A DNA stretch of 64,000 bases from Arthrobacter globiformis NBRC 12137 (lineage in GTDB: Bacteria; Actinomycetota; Actinomycetes; Actinomycetales; Micrococcaceae). Both the position numbers and the translations under genes were made by a program. The stretch spans positions 25,914-89,913 of the forward strand of contig NZ_BAEG01000016.1 in assembly GCF_000238915.1 (NCBI RefSeq), written 5' to 3'. Shown one piece after another: positions 45,705 to 55,495 of this stretch. The notes under the pieces are model-generated. The model was not told the origin of the DNA. It saw nothing but the letters and a program-made list of their open reading frames with translations, and made no database searches. Every line of letters begins with the position of its first letter. Within the stretch, counting starts at the first letter, position 1.

Positions 45705-46195
45705 AGGGCCCAGTCCCCGCTCTTGCCGCCGCTCTTGGCCAACACCTTGATGTCCGTGAGCACGGCGTGCTTATCCACGGCCTTGATCATGTCGTAGACG
45801 CTCAGCGCCGCCACGGAGGCAGCAGTCAGTGCCTCCATTTCGACGCCGGTCACGCCGCGCGTCTTGACGGTCGCCAGGATGTCCACCGTCTCGGGTCCGA
45901 GTTCGAAGTCGACGGTCACCTTGGAAATCGGGAGCGGGTGGCACAGCGGGATCAGCTCAGGCGTTTTCTTGGCTGCCATGATCCCGGCAACCCGGGCAAC
46001 GGCCAGTGCGTCGCCCTTGGGCAGGCCGCCACTGCCCAGCAGAGCCAGGACCTCGGCGGTGCTGCGGACCGTCGCCGTGGCCGTGGCCTCGCGCGTGGTC
46101 TCCGGTTTTCCTGAGACGTCCACCATCTGGGCTGTGCCGTCACGGCGAAGATGGGTCAGGGCGCCGTGGTCATTATCTGCAGTCACAGCATCCAT
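45701..46195 (-). CDS. moaC: Cyclic pyranopterin monophosphate synthase
   Basis: With MoaA converts GTP-derived intermediate to cPMP (164 aa). [37 protein letters not shown] (the catalytic His), [23 protein letters not shown] and [10 protein letters not shown] are all conserved. It overlaps the 3' end of moeA by 13 bases. Confidence 0.96.
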   Translation of the reverse strand: MDAVTADNDHGALTHLRRDGTAQMVDVSGKPETTREATATATVRSTAEVLALLGSGGLPKGDALAVARVAGIMAAKKTPELIPLCHPLPISKVTVDFELGPETVDILATVKTRGVTGVEMEALTAASVAALSVYDMIKAVDKHAVLTDIKVLAKSGGKSGDWAL

Positions 46196-47535
46196 ACTTC
46201 CACCTCGGCGCCCTCGTCGAGAGCGGCGGTGCCCACTGGTACGTGGACCAGGGCATTCGAGTGGGCCAGTGCCTGCACCAAATGCGAGCTTTCGCCGCCC
46301 TGCAGCCGGACTGTACCGTCAGCCTGCAGGGACCCGCGCCGGACCTGGTGCTTGCCCGGCGGGGAAGACAGCGACTGGGCCAGCCGTGCCCGGACCGCGG
46401 GCCTGGGCGCGGGCGCGCCAAACAGTTCGCCCAGCACCGGGCGGAGGAACATTTCAAAGGAGACGAGGCAGCTGACGGGGTTCCCCGGAAACGCAAGGAG
46501 GGGGACGCCGTCGAACGTTCCCAGCCCCTGGGGGCCGCCGGGCTGCATCGCGACATGCTGGAAGGCCACGTCCTGGCCATCCATGGCCTGCCGCACCACC
46601 TCGTACGCGCCCTTGCTGACTCCCCCGGTGGTGACAATCAGGTCCACCGCGGACGTGTGGGTGCGCAGCAGCGTCCGCAGGGCGTCCGGGCTGTCGGCGG
46701 AAATGCCGGCCCTGGTCACATCAAGCCCTGCCTGCCGCAACGCGGATTCCAGGAGGGTGCCGTTGGCGTCGTAGATCTTGCCGTCGCCCAGCGGTTCCCC
46801 GGGTTCCACCACTTCATCGCCCGTGGTGACGAGCAGGACCGATAGCTGCTTGCGCACCAGAACCTCGGGCAGGCCCAGCGCGGCGAGCAGGCCCAGCTGC
46901 GCCGGGCCCAGGCAGGTGCCCGCGGCCAGTGCCTGCTGGCCGGCGTCGATGTCGCTCCCGGCGGCGCGAATGAACGTCCCGGCTGCCGTGGCCGGCAGTC
47001 TCACCTCAGCCTCTTCCCCTGCCGCCGGAAAGATGGAGGGGACGGCCCGTTCAACGGGTACGACGGCGTCTGCCCCGTCGGGCACCATGGCACCGGTCAT
47101 GATGGGGACGGCGGTGCCCGGCTGCAGGGGCGCGGGTTTCGCGCCCGCGGGCACCGGAGCCGCCACGCGCAGGTCCGCCCCGCCGTCGGGCACATCGCCG
47201 GAGCGGATGGCAAAGCCATCCATCTGGGAGTTCGGAAACGGGGGCAGGCTCAACGGCGCGGTGATGTCCTCCGCCAGTCCCCGGCCCAGCGCCTGGACCA
47301 GCGGCAGCCTTTCAGTCCGTTCCGGGGACAGCAGCGGTTCGAGGAGCTCCCTGACCGCCCGCCGGTGGTCTGCAACGCTCCGGTGGGCACCGTGATCGTG
47401 CGTGCCGTGTTCGTGGGTGCCGTGTTCGTGGGTGCCGGCGTCGCCGGAGGGTGGGGCGGCAGCGCCGGCAGCGCCGGCGTGGGGCATGGCGGATCGTACG
47501 GCGCTATCGCCGTGCGGCTGCGAATGGCTGTGCAT
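46183..47535 (-). CDS. moeA: Molybdopterin molybdotransferase MoeA with His-rich N-terminus
   Basis: Inserts molybdate into adenylylated molybdopterin (450 aa). The core starts near residue 55 ([17 protein letters not shown]); [56 protein letters not shown] and [18 protein letters not shown] are the MoeA signatures. The first 50 residues are unusual: Ala/Gly-rich, with repeated HEHGT/HDHG (three HxHG units around residues 35-50), which could bind metal or reflect a 15-bp repeat. It is 18 bases after the molybdoenzyme gene and overlaps moaC. Confidence 0.93.
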   Translation of the reverse strand: MHSHSQPHGDSAVRSAMPHAGAAGAAAPPSGDAGTHEHGTHEHGTHDHGAHRSVADHRRAVRELLEPLLSPERTERLPLVQALGRGLAEDITAPLSLPPFPNSQMDGFAIRSGDVPDGGADLRVAAPVPAGAKPAPLQPGTAVPIMTGAMVPDGADAVVPVERAVPSIFPAAGEEAEVRLPATAAGTFIRAAGSDIDAGQQALAAGTCLGPAQLGLLAALGLPEVLVRKQLSVLLVTTGDEVVEPGEPLGDGKIYDANGTLLESALRQAGLDVTRAGISADSPDALRTLLRTHTSAVDLIVTTGGVSKGAYEVVRQAMDGQDVAFQHVAMQPGGPQGLGTFDGVPLLAFPGNPVSCLVSFEMFLRPVLGELFGAPAPRPAVRARLAQSLSSPPGKHQVRRGSLQADGTVRLQGGESSHLVQALAHSNALVHVPVGTAALDEGAEVEVWML

Positions 47536-47553
47536 GGTCCGGCCTTTGGTGGG

Positions 47554-49104
47554 CTACGTTTTCACGTCCACTCTAATGGTGTGGAAGCCCGTGGCGCCGT
47601 CCGGTGCCACCGAACGCTGTTCCTCCGTCTGTTCGGTGCCTTGGAGGTCCGTGGCCCGCACCTGGACCTCATGCTGCCCGGGCTGAAGGTCAATGCCGAG
47701 CTGCCACTGGTACCACGTGTCCACCGAGATGCCCGGAGCGAGCCTGGCCGGCTGCCAGTCGCCCCGGTCCACGCGCAGCTCGATCTTGCCGATTCCGGTG
47801 TGCTGTGCCCAGGCCACGCCGCCGAACACCACAGTCCCGGGCTGGATAAAGGCGCCATTCCGCGGCACGTCGATGCGGGATGAGATCTTGATGGGGCCGC
47901 GCTCGGACCAGCCGCGCGGTGTCCAGTAGGCAACGTCGTCGGCGAACCTGGTGACCTTGAGCTCGGTGAGCCACTTGGTCGCCGAGACATATCCGTACAG
48001 TCCGGGGACGATCATCCGCACGGGGAAGCCGTGTTCGAGCGGGAGCGGCTCGCCGTTCATGCCCACGGCGAGCAGCGCATCACGGCGGTCGGTGAGCACC
48101 TCCAGCGGCGTGCTGGCCGTAAAGCCGTCCGAGCTTCGGGACAGGACCATGTCCGCGTCCGGCTTGGGACCGGCCATGGCCAGCAGCTCCCGTACCGGCC
48201 AGCCAAGCCAGCGGGCATTGCCGATCAGGTCGCCGCCTACCTCGTTGGACACGCAGGCGATGGTCACGTGCCGCTCGATGAAGGGCTTGGCCAGCAGGTC
48301 CTCGAAGGAGACCTCGACTTCCCGTTCCACCAGCCCTGTGACCTTAAGCCGCCACTCGCGGGAATCGAGCACCGGAACGGACAGTGCGGTGTCAATGCGG
48401 TAAAAGTCAGGGTTGGGTGTGACCAGCGGCGCCACCCCGGCCAGCCGGATGTCGGCGCCGGCCGGAATGGGCGGTGCCGGGGACTGCGGTGCGGGCAGCC
48501 GCAGGGTCCGGCGGACCTCGTTGACGCCTGCGGCCCCGCCCCGCCAGACGGTGACGACGGCGCCGCCCACCAGGACGCCGGCCGAGGTGCCTCCCAACAG
48601 CTGGAAGAAGCTCCGCCGGGCCGGCCCCGGGTCAGTATCCCCGCCACGGTATGTGGCAGCCAGGCCCCTGACCAGTTTTAGCAGCACCGCCGTTCCGATC
48701 CCGGCCGCAAGGAGCGGAAGAACGACGGCGGCGGCGGTCACCTGGGCGCGGGTCAGGACCGCGGCCAGGCCCACGACGCCGAAGACGGCAAAGACGGCGG
48801 CACCCGCGAAGCGCCGGCGCAGCTCGAGGACACCTGCCGCGGCGGCGAAGATGGCGATTCCCAGCGCCATGCCGGCCAGCAGGGCAAGCTTGTCCGCTGT
48901 TCCGAAGAGGGAAACAGCCCAGTCCTTGACACCCGGCGGGACCGCGTCGATGACGGCGCCGCCCAGGGCAGTCATGGTTGAAAGTGAAGGACTGACGAAG
49001 CCGGCGATGAGTTCGCTGGCGACGAGTCCGGTGCCGGCTGCCACAACGCCTGCGGCCGCCGCCCACCGGCGCCGGTGCCGGTTTGGCTCATGGGAACCGT
49101 TCAC
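47554..49104 (-). CDS. Membrane-anchored molybdopterin-dependent oxidoreductase (sulfite oxidase-like)
   Basis: A 516-residue protein. Residues 1-165 hold about four to five hydrophobic segments, then the SUOX/YedY-type molybdopterin domain (about 205-400). The Mo-ligand Cys is in VTIACVSNEVGGDLIGNARWLGWPV, and HGFPVRMIVPGLYGYVSATKWL is the dimer-type motif. The C-terminal Ig-like Mo-co dimerisation domain (about 400-516) is present (ISSRIDVPRNGAFIQPG). Reaction is unknown; sulfite or sulfoxide chemistry is possible. It is the only molybdoenzyme here, next to the moe/moa genes that serve it. Confidence 0.9.
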   Translation of the reverse strand: MNGSHEPNRHRRRWAAAAGVVAAGTGLVASELIAGFVSPSLSTMTALGGAVIDAVPPGVKDWAVSLFGTADKLALLAGMALGIAIFAAAAGVLELRRRFAGAAVFAVFGVVGLAAVLTRAQVTAAAVVLPLLAAGIGTAVLLKLVRGLAATYRGGDTDPGPARRSFFQLLGGTSAGVLVGGAVVTVWRGGAAGVNEVRRTLRLPAPQSPAPPIPAGADIRLAGVAPLVTPNPDFYRIDTALSVPVLDSREWRLKVTGLVEREVEVSFEDLLAKPFIERHVTIACVSNEVGGDLIGNARWLGWPVRELLAMAGPKPDADMVLSRSSDGFTASTPLEVLTDRRDALLAVGMNGEPLPLEHGFPVRMIVPGLYGYVSATKWLTELKVTRFADDVAYWTPRGWSERGPIKISSRIDVPRNGAFIQPGTVVFGGVAWAQHTGIGKIELRVDRGDWQPARLAPGISVDTWYQWQLGIDLQPGQHEVQVRATDLQGTEQTEEQRSVAPDGATGFHTIRVDVKT

Positions 49105-49232
49105 CCTTCCAGCATAGGTTCATCAGCGCTTTCCGCCACCGCCGTCATCCCTGGCCGCTGCGCGTCGCCGGACGCCGCAGCGGCAGCCCAGTCACGGAAC
49201 GCGGCGGGTGTGATCGGCGGCCCGCAGTGGCG

Positions 49233-49238
49233 TAGCCT
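49233..49238 (+). promoter_or_regulatory. Putative -10 box of a leaderless promoter (moaA)
   Basis: TAGCCT ends 6 nt before the ATG at 49245. No Shine-Dalgarno. It is divergent from the molybdoenzyme gene. Confidence 0.5.
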
Positions 49239-49244
49239 GAAGTC

Positions 49245-50441
49245 ATGAGTGTTCAGCTTGGCCTACCGCAGCTCCGTGAAGGAGGCGCACCCGGTTCCGG
49301 TTCGCAGCCCCTTCCGGTTGAGCGCCCGGACGGGATCCCCGCCCGCCGCCCGGCTGACGCTCCCGCCGGCCTTGCGGACCGCTACGGCCGCAGGGCCACG
49401 GACATGCGGCTTTCGCTCACGGACAAGTGCAACCTGCGGTGCACGTACTGCATGCCCGCCGAGGGGCTGGAGTGGCTCGCCAAGCAGGCAGTCATGACCG
49501 GTGAGGAAATCGTGCGGATCGTGGGGATCGGCGTGAACCTGCTGGGCGTGCGCGAGCTGCGGCTGACCGGCGGCGAGCCGCTGGTCCGTGCCGACCTTGT
49601 GGACATCATCGGTGCGCTGCGCCAGGCACACCCGGAGCTTCCGATTTCCATGACGACGAACGGTGTTGGGCTGGACAGGAAGGCTGCAGCCCTCAAGGCC
49701 GCCGGGCTGACCCGCATCAACGTTTCCCTGGACTCGCTGCACGAGGAAACTTTCACCAAACTGACCCGGCGCCCGTTCCTGGACCGGGTCCTCGCCGGGG
49801 TGGACGCCGCCTGGGCCGCCGGACTGGGACCCGTGAAGCTCAACGCCGTGCTGATGCGCGGCATCAACGACACCGAATCGCCGTCCCTCCTCGCCTGGGC
49901 GCTGGAGCGTGGCTACGAACTGCGGTTCATTGAGCAAATGCCCCTGGATGCGGACCACGGCTGGACCCGCCGGAACATGATCACCGCTGCCGAGATCCGG
50001 GAACTCCTCTCCGAGGAGTTCGTGCTCAGCCCGGATCCGCGCGCCCGCGACGGGGCACCGGCGGAACGCTTTGAAGTACGACGCCGGACTGGTTCCGGCA
50101 GTTCCGGTGATTCGGGCGGTTCCGCTGAATCAGCCGGCGCAGATTCACACGGCCCGGTGCTGGGTACTGTGGGGATCATCGCCTCGGTCACCGAGCCGTT
50201 CTGCTCCGACTGCCGGCGGACGCGGATCACCGCCGAAGGCAAGATCATGAGCTGCCTCTTCTCCCGCGAGGAATTCGATCTGCTGGGCCTGCTGCGGCAA
50301 GGGGCCGGCGACGAGGAGCTCGCCGAACGCTGGCAGGATGCCATGTGGCTGAAGCCCAAAGCCCACGGCATGGACCACGTGGGCCTCGACGCGCCGGACT
50401 TCGTCCAGCCGGACCGCAGCATGAGCGCCATCGGAGGCTGA
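49245..50441 (+). CDS. moaA: GTP 3',8-cyclase
   Basis: Radical SAM enzyme starting molybdopterin synthesis from GTP (398 aa). The N-terminal cluster is CNLRCTYCMPAEG, the C-terminal cluster FCSDCRRTRITAEGKIMSC. RELRLTGGEPLVR and MTTNGVGLDRKA are standard. A 45-residue N-terminal extension and a Ser/Gly linker (about 283-305, SGSSGDSGGSAESAG) are extra. It lacks the usual C-terminal GG and ends SAIGG, which does end in GG as in active MoaA. moaD follows after four bases. Confidence 0.96.
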   Translation: MSVQLGLPQLREGGAPGSGSQPLPVERPDGIPARRPADAPAGLADRYGRRATDMRLSLTDKCNLRCTYCMPAEGLEWLAKQAVMTGEEIVRIVGIGVNLLGVRELRLTGGEPLVRADLVDIIGALRQAHPELPISMTTNGVGLDRKAAALKAAGLTRINVSLDSLHEETFTKLTRRPFLDRVLAGVDAAWAAGLGPVKLNAVLMRGINDTESPSLLAWALERGYELRFIEQMPLDADHGWTRRNMITAAEIRELLSEEFVLSPDPRARDGAPAERFEVRRRTGSGSSGDSGGSAESAGADSHGPVLGTVGIIASVTEPFCSDCRRTRITAEGKIMSCLFSREEFDLLGLLRQGAGDEELAERWQDAMWLKPKAHGMDHVGLDAPDFVQPDRSMSAIGG

Positions 50442-50444
50442 CCC

Positions 50445-50711
50445 TTGAACGTACGATACTTCGCTGCCGCACGCGCCGCGGCAGGCGTGGATGAAGAGCG
50501 CTTCGAACTTCCCGCCGGCTCCACGGTGGAGTCGCTCCTCGCCGCCGTGCTCGACGTCGAGCGCCCTGGGCCTCCGGCCGGAACGCCGCCGCTGGACAGG
50601 ATCCTGGCCCGCAGCAGCTTCCTGCTGAACGAGGTCGCCGTCCGGGACCGGACCACCGTCCTGGCAGCCGGCGACGTGGTGGACGTCCTGCCGCCCTTCG
50701 CCGGCGGCTAA
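50445..50711 (+). CDS. moaD: Molybdopterin synthase sulfur carrier subunit MoaD
   Basis: A ubiquitin-like sulfur carrier (88 aa) ending in the required GG (VDVLPPFAGG) and opening VRYFAAARAAAGVDEE. The start is TTG at 50445 with GGAGG seven bases upstream, inside the moaA end. It is coupled to moaA. MoaE on the opposite strand is its partner. Confidence 0.93.
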   Translation: MNVRYFAAARAAAGVDEERFELPAGSTVESLLAAVLDVERPGPPAGTPPLDRILARSSFLLNEVAVRDRTTVLAAGDVVDVLPPFAGG

Positions 50712-50712
50712 C

Positions 50713-50776
50713 CCAACTGGGTCGCAGCAGAGGGCCTTCCCAGCCGTGGGAACGCCCTGTGCTGCTACCTGGTTGG
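50713..50776. repeat. Long imperfect inverted repeat after moaD
   Basis: Arms of about 30 bases pair with a GCCG loop (left 50713-50742, right 50747-50776; two or three mismatches and two G-T pairs). Only one base separates it from the moaD stop. There is no T tract. It may be a terminator-like mRNA 3' stabiliser or a dispersed palindromic element. Confidence 0.75.
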
Positions 50777-50917
50777 ATGGTGCGGGAGTTGGGTGGTAAG
50801 GCCGGGTGCCGGGACCTACCATGGCACTACCTCGCCATTTCACCGCGTTGGAAACGGACCGCGCGGGGAATGAAACGCACCAGGCATGGAGCAGAGGCTG
50901 GCCAAAGGAGACCGGAA

Positions 50918-51199
50918 ATGTTCACCCTGCAGATCGAGCACGCCATCAAGGACTTCGAATCGTGGAAGGCGGTCTTTGACCGCGACCCCGCGGACCGGGC
51001 GGGCTCCGGCGTCGTAGCCCACCGGATCGGCCGCCCGGTAGAGGACGACCGGTACATCGTGGTGGAGCTGGACTTCGAGCGACGTGACCAGGCCGAGGAC
51101 TTCCTGGCCAAGCTGCGCGAAAAGGTATGGAACTCCCCCGACGTCGCACCGGCCCTGTCCGGCACCCCGCAGACACGGGTCATCGAACTGGTGGGCTGA
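50918..51199 (+). CDS. Small dimeric alpha/beta-barrel-like protein
   Basis: A 93-residue protein starting MFTLQIEHAIKDFESWKAVFD with AAAGGAG seven bases upstream. The pattern FESWKxxFDxDPxxRxxxGVVxHRI and VELDFERRDQAEDFLAKLRE is that of ferredoxin-like ABM/DabB folds seen in small actinobacterial hypothetical proteins. No catalytic residue is evident. An ATG-less extension upstream to 50759 is not credible. Function is unknown. Confidence 0.8.
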   Translation: MFTLQIEHAIKDFESWKAVFDRDPADRAGSGVVAHRIGRPVEDDRYIVVELDFERRDQAEDFLAKLREKVWNSPDVAPALSGTPQTRVIELVG

Positions 51200-51215
51200 G
51201 CGCCGGGTACCGGCT

Positions 51216-51677
51216 TTAGGCGCGGTGGCAGATCGAGGTCATGAACGGCTGGAAGCCCTGGGCCTCCCCCAGCCGCAGTTCCGCCGTGTGGGTCAGCACG
51301 CCGTCGTCCACCCTGAAGGTGTGCCGGGCGGTGCCGCGGTCGCTGTGCCGCTCCACCGTAAGGGTGGAGTCGTGCCAGACGCCACGGGCTGGGGCCGCCG
51401 GGGGCTTGCCCATGCTGTCGACGTAGTACCAGAGCGTTTCGTCGTGGTCCGGGTCCACTGTGAAGACCCCGTGCCCTTCGAAGTGTGTGCCGTCGGCTTC
51501 GGTGTGGCGGTAGGACTGGACGACGGCGAACCCTCCGGCCGCGCGGGTAAACGTCACCTCCGCGGTGGCCGTACGAGCCGGACCCCACGGCGAGGCAGCC
51601 AGTTCAGTGGTTCCCAGCCAGCGGCCAACGAAGATCTCGAGCGCTTCGTGCGCTGTTCCCGGCTGCGGCTGGTCCAT
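51216..51677 (-). CDS. DUF1579-like protein
   Basis: A 153-residue protein that resembles DUF1579 lipocalin-like proteins. HEALEIFVGRWLGTTEL opens the fold, and DPDHDETLWYYVDSMGKPP with VWHDSTLTVERHSDRGTARHTF are typical strands. No signal peptide is present. GGGGAG precedes the ATG at 51677. It is downstream of the M16 peptidase on the same strand (16-base gap), so it may share its transcript. Function is unknown. Confidence 0.85.
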   Translation of the reverse strand: MDQPQPGTAHEALEIFVGRWLGTTELAASPWGPARTATAEVTFTRAAGGFAVVQSYRHTEADGTHFEGHGVFTVDPDHDETLWYYVDSMGKPPAAPARGVWHDSTLTVERHSDRGTARHTFRVDDGVLTHTAELRLGEAQGFQPFMTSICHRA

Positions 51678-51692
51678 TGTCTCTCCCCGAAC

Positions 51693-53036
51693 TCAGAGCC
51701 CGAAGGTTTCCGATTCGTCGAAGGGGCCGACCACCGTCACGGTTCGGGGCGCCGCGGCCAGCTCGCTGGCCAGCTCCTGGACCTGTTCCGCCGTCACGGC
51801 CTTAATGAGGCGCAGGGTCTCGTCGATGTCCTGGTATTCACCGGAGACCAACTCGGCTCGGCCCAGCCGGGACATACGGGAGCCGGTGTCCTCCAAGGCC
51901 AGGACGATCCCGCCGCAGAGCTGCCCCACCGCCTTGCGGAGCTCGTCCTCGGAAATACCGCCGGCCGCGAGGCTGTCGAGTTCGGCGCCGAGGAGTTCCA
52001 GGACCTGGCGGACCTTGGTGGGCGTGCAGCCGGCGTACATGCCGAAGTAGCCGGCGTCGGCGTAGGACGAGGCGAAGGAATAGGTGGAGTACACGAGTCC
52101 GCGCTTCTCGCGGATCTCCTGGAACAGCCGTGACGACATCCCGCCGCCGAGCACGGCGTTCAGCACGCTCATGACATAGCGGCGTTCATCGGTGGCCACG
52201 ATGGTGGGACAGCCCATGATGATGTTGGCCTGTTCCACCGGGCGGGTGACCACGTGCAGTCCCGCGGTGCCGGTGATCTCTGCGCGCTCGGTGGAGCGAC
52301 GCTCCACGGGAGCCGCCCCGGCCTCAAGGGACCACCCGGCTGAGTGGAGCGCATCCACCACAAGCCGGCAGACGACGTCGTGCTCCAAACCGCCGGCGGC
52401 GGTGATTACAAGCTCGTCCGGGCGGTAGTAGCGCCGGTAATGGTCCCAGACGGAGTCGCGCGCCACTGCGCGGATCGCATCCGGAGTGCCGCCAATGGGG
52501 CGTCCCAGCGGATGGGTGCCGAGCACGGCGGCCACGAAGTGTTCATGCGCCACGTCCGTGGGGTCGTCGCTGTCCATGGCGATTTCCTCGAGGATGACGT
52601 CCCGTTCCTGCTCCATCTCCGCGGGATCCAGCACGGCGCCGGTGATCATATCGGCGATGACGTCAATGGCCATTGGCAGGTCCGTATCCAGCACGCGGGC
52701 GAAGTAGCAGGTGCTCTCCTTCGCGGTGGCGGCGTTGGATTCGCCGCCCACCTCGTCAAAGGCGGAAGCGATCTCGAGGGCGGTGCGCCTCTTGGTGCCC
52801 TTGAACAACAAATGCTCAAGGAAGTGCGTCGATCCGTGCTGCCCCGGCGCTTCGTCGCGTGACCCCACACCCACCCAAAAGCCGATGGTGGCTGAACGCT
52901 GCCCCGGCATGGCCTCAGTCAGCACGCGAACCCCGCCCGGGAGGACCGAACGGCGGACTTCCGAACCGCCGTCGGCTCCGTGGATCAGGGTGTCGCCGGG
53001 GTGGTTCTGCTCCAGCGGCAGGGGTACGACAGTCAT
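51693..53036 (-). CDS. M16 family metallopeptidase (insulinase type)
   Basis: A 447-residue zinc peptidase of the pitrilysin/processing peptidase group. The inverted zinc motif HxxEH is HFLEH in TGSTHFLEHLLFKGTKRR-like context (QHGSTHFLEHLLFKG), with the distant Glu in EIAMDSDDPTDVAHE. C-terminal NAVLGGGMSSRLFQEIREKRGLVYS is typical. The start is ATG 53036 with AAAGG; the frame is open to 53132 but not family-like. It sits directly downstream of pnp, as in many actinobacteria and Bacillus (mlpA/ymfH). Confidence 0.93.
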   Translation of the reverse strand: MTVVPLPLEQNHPGDTLIHGADGGSEVRRSVLPGGVRVLTEAMPGQRSATIGFWVGVGSRDEAPGQHGSTHFLEHLLFKGTKRRTALEIASAFDEVGGESNAATAKESTCYFARVLDTDLPMAIDVIADMITGAVLDPAEMEQERDVILEEIAMDSDDPTDVAHEHFVAAVLGTHPLGRPIGGTPDAIRAVARDSVWDHYRRYYRPDELVITAAGGLEHDVVCRLVVDALHSAGWSLEAGAAPVERRSTERAEITGTAGLHVVTRPVEQANIIMGCPTIVATDERRYVMSVLNAVLGGGMSSRLFQEIREKRGLVYSTYSFASSYADAGYFGMYAGCTPTKVRQVLELLGAELDSLAAGGISEDELRKAVGQLCGGIVLALEDTGSRMSRLGRAELVSGEYQDIDETLRLIKAVTAEQVQELASELAAAPRTVTVVGPFDESETFGL

Positions 53037-53159
53037 CAAGGCCTTTCGGGAAGCGGAGCCAAATCTGCCTGCAATCGTACCAGCGGGCCCGCCGACGGCG
53101 TGGCTCTGACGTGGGCTGTTTTGCCGCCGCAAGCGGGGGTTGGGTGGGGGTTAAACGGA

Positions 53160-53190
53160 GCGGGGCCGGTGGTACAACCAACGGCCCCGC
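53160..53190 (-). terminator. Hairpin downstream of pnp
   Basis: A 9-bp GC stem (53160-53168 with 53182-53190) and 13-nt loop lie 40 bases after the pnp stop. On the minus strand TCCGTTTAA follows, so it can act as a weak intrinsic terminator before the M16 gene. Confidence 0.6.
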
Positions 53191-53230
53191 CCTATGGGAT
53201 CCGGCAGCACTCAGCTGCCGGAGCCCGGAA

Positions 53231-55495
53231 CTACTCGGACGCGTCCGAGCCTTCTGCCGGAGCCGCAGCGTGAACGCGGTCGGCCTCGCCGGCGCCTTCC
53301 TCTTCAGCCACAACGGGAGACAGGGACAGCTTTCCGCGGTCGTCGATCTTGGTGATCTCGACCTGGATCTTCTGGCCCACGGAGACGACGTCCTCGACGT
53401 TGTCCACGCGCTTGCCGCTGGCGAGCTTGCGCAGCTCGGAGATGTGCAGCAGGCCGTCCTTGCCCGGGGTCAGGGAGACGAATGCACCGAAGGTGGTGGT
53501 CTTGACGACCGTACCCAGGTAGCGCTCGCCGATTTCCGGAACCTGCGGGTTGGCGATGGCGTTGATCGCGGAGCGTGCGGCGTCGGCGGACGGGCCGTTG
53601 GTGGCGCCGATGTACACGGTGCCGTCGTCCTCGATGGAGATGTCCGCGCCGGTGTCCTCCTGGATCTGGTTGATCATCTTGCCCTTGGGGCCGATGACCT
53701 CACCGATCTTGTCCACGGGGATCTTGACGGCGATGACGCGCGGAGCGAACTCGGAGAGCTCATCCGGGGTGTCGATCGCGGCGTTGATGACCTCGAGGAT
53801 GTGGAGGCGGGCCTCGCGGGCCTGCTTCAGCGCTGCTGCCAGCACGGATGCCGGGATGCCGTCGAGCTTGGTGTCCAGCTGGATGGCCGTGACGAACTCG
53901 GACGTACCGGCAACCTTGAAGTCCATGTCACCGAAGGCATCTTCGGCGCCAAGGATGTCCGTCAGTGCTGCGTAGCGGGTCTGACCGTCCACCTGGTCGG
54001 AGACCAGGCCCATGGCGATGCCGGCGACGGCGGCCTTCAGCGGAACACCGGCGTTGAGCATGGACAGCGTCGAGGCGCAGACCGAGCCCATGGAGGTGGA
54101 GCCGTTGGAGCCAAGGGCTTCGGACACCTGGCGGATGGCGTACGGGAACTCCTCGCGGGACGGCAGCACCGGCACGAGCGCGCGCTCGGCCAGGGCACCG
54201 TGGCCGATTTCGCGGCGCTTCGGGGATCCGACGCGGCCGGTCTCACCGGTGGAGTACGGCGGGAAGTTGTAGTTGTGCATGTAGCGCTTGCGCGTTACCG
54301 GCGACAGCGAGTCGATCTGCTGTTCCATCTTGAGCATGTTCAGCGTGGTGACACCCATGATCTGGGTTTCGCCACGTTCGAAGATGGCAGAGCCGTGAAC
54401 GCGGGGCAGGACCTCGACCTCGGCGGTGAGCTGGCGGATGTCCGTCAGGCCGCGGCCGTCGATGCGGATCTGGTCCTTGAGGATACGCTGGCGGACAACG
54501 TGCTTGGTCACGGAGCGGAAGGCTGCGGACAGCTCCTTCTCGCGGCCTTCGAACTGGTCGGCGAGGGAGCCAACAACCTCGTCCTTCAGCTCGTCGGCTG
54601 CGTTGTCGCGGTCCTGCTTGTCGGCGATCTGGAAGACAGCGGTGAGCTTCTCCGCCGCAGCAGACTCGACGGCGGCGTACACATCGTCCTGGTAGTCCAG
54701 GAAGACGGGGAACTCGACGGTGGGCTTGGCGGCGCGGGCTGCCAGGTCCTGCTGGGCTTCGCAGAGAGCCTTGATGAACGGCTTTGCAGCCTCCAGGCCC
54801 TCGGAAACAACCTCTTCGGTGGGGGCGGTGGCGCCCTGTTCCTTGATGAGGTTCCAGGAGTTGTCCGTGGCTTCGGCCTCGACCATCATGATGGCGACGT
54901 CGTCACCGGCAACGCGGCCGGCAACGACCATGTTGAACACTGAGTTCTCGAGCTGGGAGTGCTTCGGGAAGGCAACCCACTGCGAACCCTGCTCGTCGGC
55001 GACGAGGGCAACGCGGACGCCGCCGATCGGGCCGGAGAACGGCAGGCCGGAGAGCTGGGTGGACATCGAGGAAGCGTTGATGGCCACGACGTCGTAAAGC
55101 TCGTCCGGGTTGATCGCCAGAACGGTGACGACAATCTGGACCTCGTTGCGCAGGCCCTTGACGAACGCGGGGCGCAGCGGGCGGTCCATCAGGCGGCAGG
55201 CCAGGATCGCTTCGGTGGACGGGCGGCCTTCACGGCGGAAGAACGAGCCCGGGATGCGGCCGGCGGCGTACATGCGCTCTTCGACGTCCACGGTCAGCGG
55301 GAAGAAGTCGAAGCCTTCACGCGGGTGCTTGCCGGCGGTGGTGGCGGAGAGCAGCGCGGTGTCTTCGTCGATGTACACCATGGCTGCGCCGGCCGCCTGC
55401 TTGGCAAGACGGCCGGTTTCGAAGCGGATTACACGCTTGCCAAAGCGGCCATTGTCAATAACTGCTTCTGAGAACTGGATTTCGGGACCCTCCAA
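53231..55495 (-). CDS. pnp: Polyribonucleotide nucleotidyltransferase
   Basis: PNPase (754 aa), a phosphorolytic 3'-5' exoribonuclease trimer. Two RNase PH cores flank a helical domain; SMNSST-like and [22 protein letters not shown] (second core) are intact, followed by KH ([20 protein letters not shown]) and S1 ([33 protein letters not shown]). The start is a TTG at 55493-55495 ([16 protein letters not shown]) eight bases after GGAGG; the GTG at 55502-55504 overlaps that Shine-Dalgarno. It follows rpsO with a 240-nt leader. Confidence 0.95.
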   Translation of the reverse strand: MEGPEIQFSEAVIDNGRFGKRVIRFETGRLAKQAAGAAMVYIDEDTALLSATTAGKHPREGFDFFPLTVDVEERMYAAGRIPGSFFRREGRPSTEAILACRLMDRPLRPAFVKGLRNEVQIVVTVLAINPDELYDVVAINASSMSTQLSGLPFSGPIGGVRVALVADEQGSQWVAFPKHSQLENSVFNMVVAGRVAGDDVAIMMVEAEATDNSWNLIKEQGATAPTEEVVSEGLEAAKPFIKALCEAQQDLAARAAKPTVEFPVFLDYQDDVYAAVESAAAEKLTAVFQIADKQDRDNAADELKDEVVGSLADQFEGREKELSAAFRSVTKHVVRQRILKDQIRIDGRGLTDIRQLTAEVEVLPRVHGSAIFERGETQIMGVTTLNMLKMEQQIDSLSPVTRKRYMHNYNFPPYSTGETGRVGSPKRREIGHGALAERALVPVLPSREEFPYAIRQVSEALGSNGSTSMGSVCASTLSMLNAGVPLKAAVAGIAMGLVSDQVDGQTRYAALTDILGAEDAFGDMDFKVAGTSEFVTAIQLDTKLDGIPASVLAAALKQAREARLHILEVINAAIDTPDELSEFAPRVIAVKIPVDKIGEVIGPKGKMINQIQEDTGADISIEDDGTVYIGATNGPSADAARSAINAIANPQVPEIGERYLGTVVKTTTFGAFVSLTPGKDGLLHISELRKLASGKRVDNVEDVVSVGQKIQVEITKIDDRGKLSLSPVVAEEEGAGEADRVHAAAPAEGSDASE

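Noticed and set aside
52859..54943. A 694-residue plus-strand frame
   Set aside because: It lies opposite pnp and M16; high GC leaves stop-free shadows.
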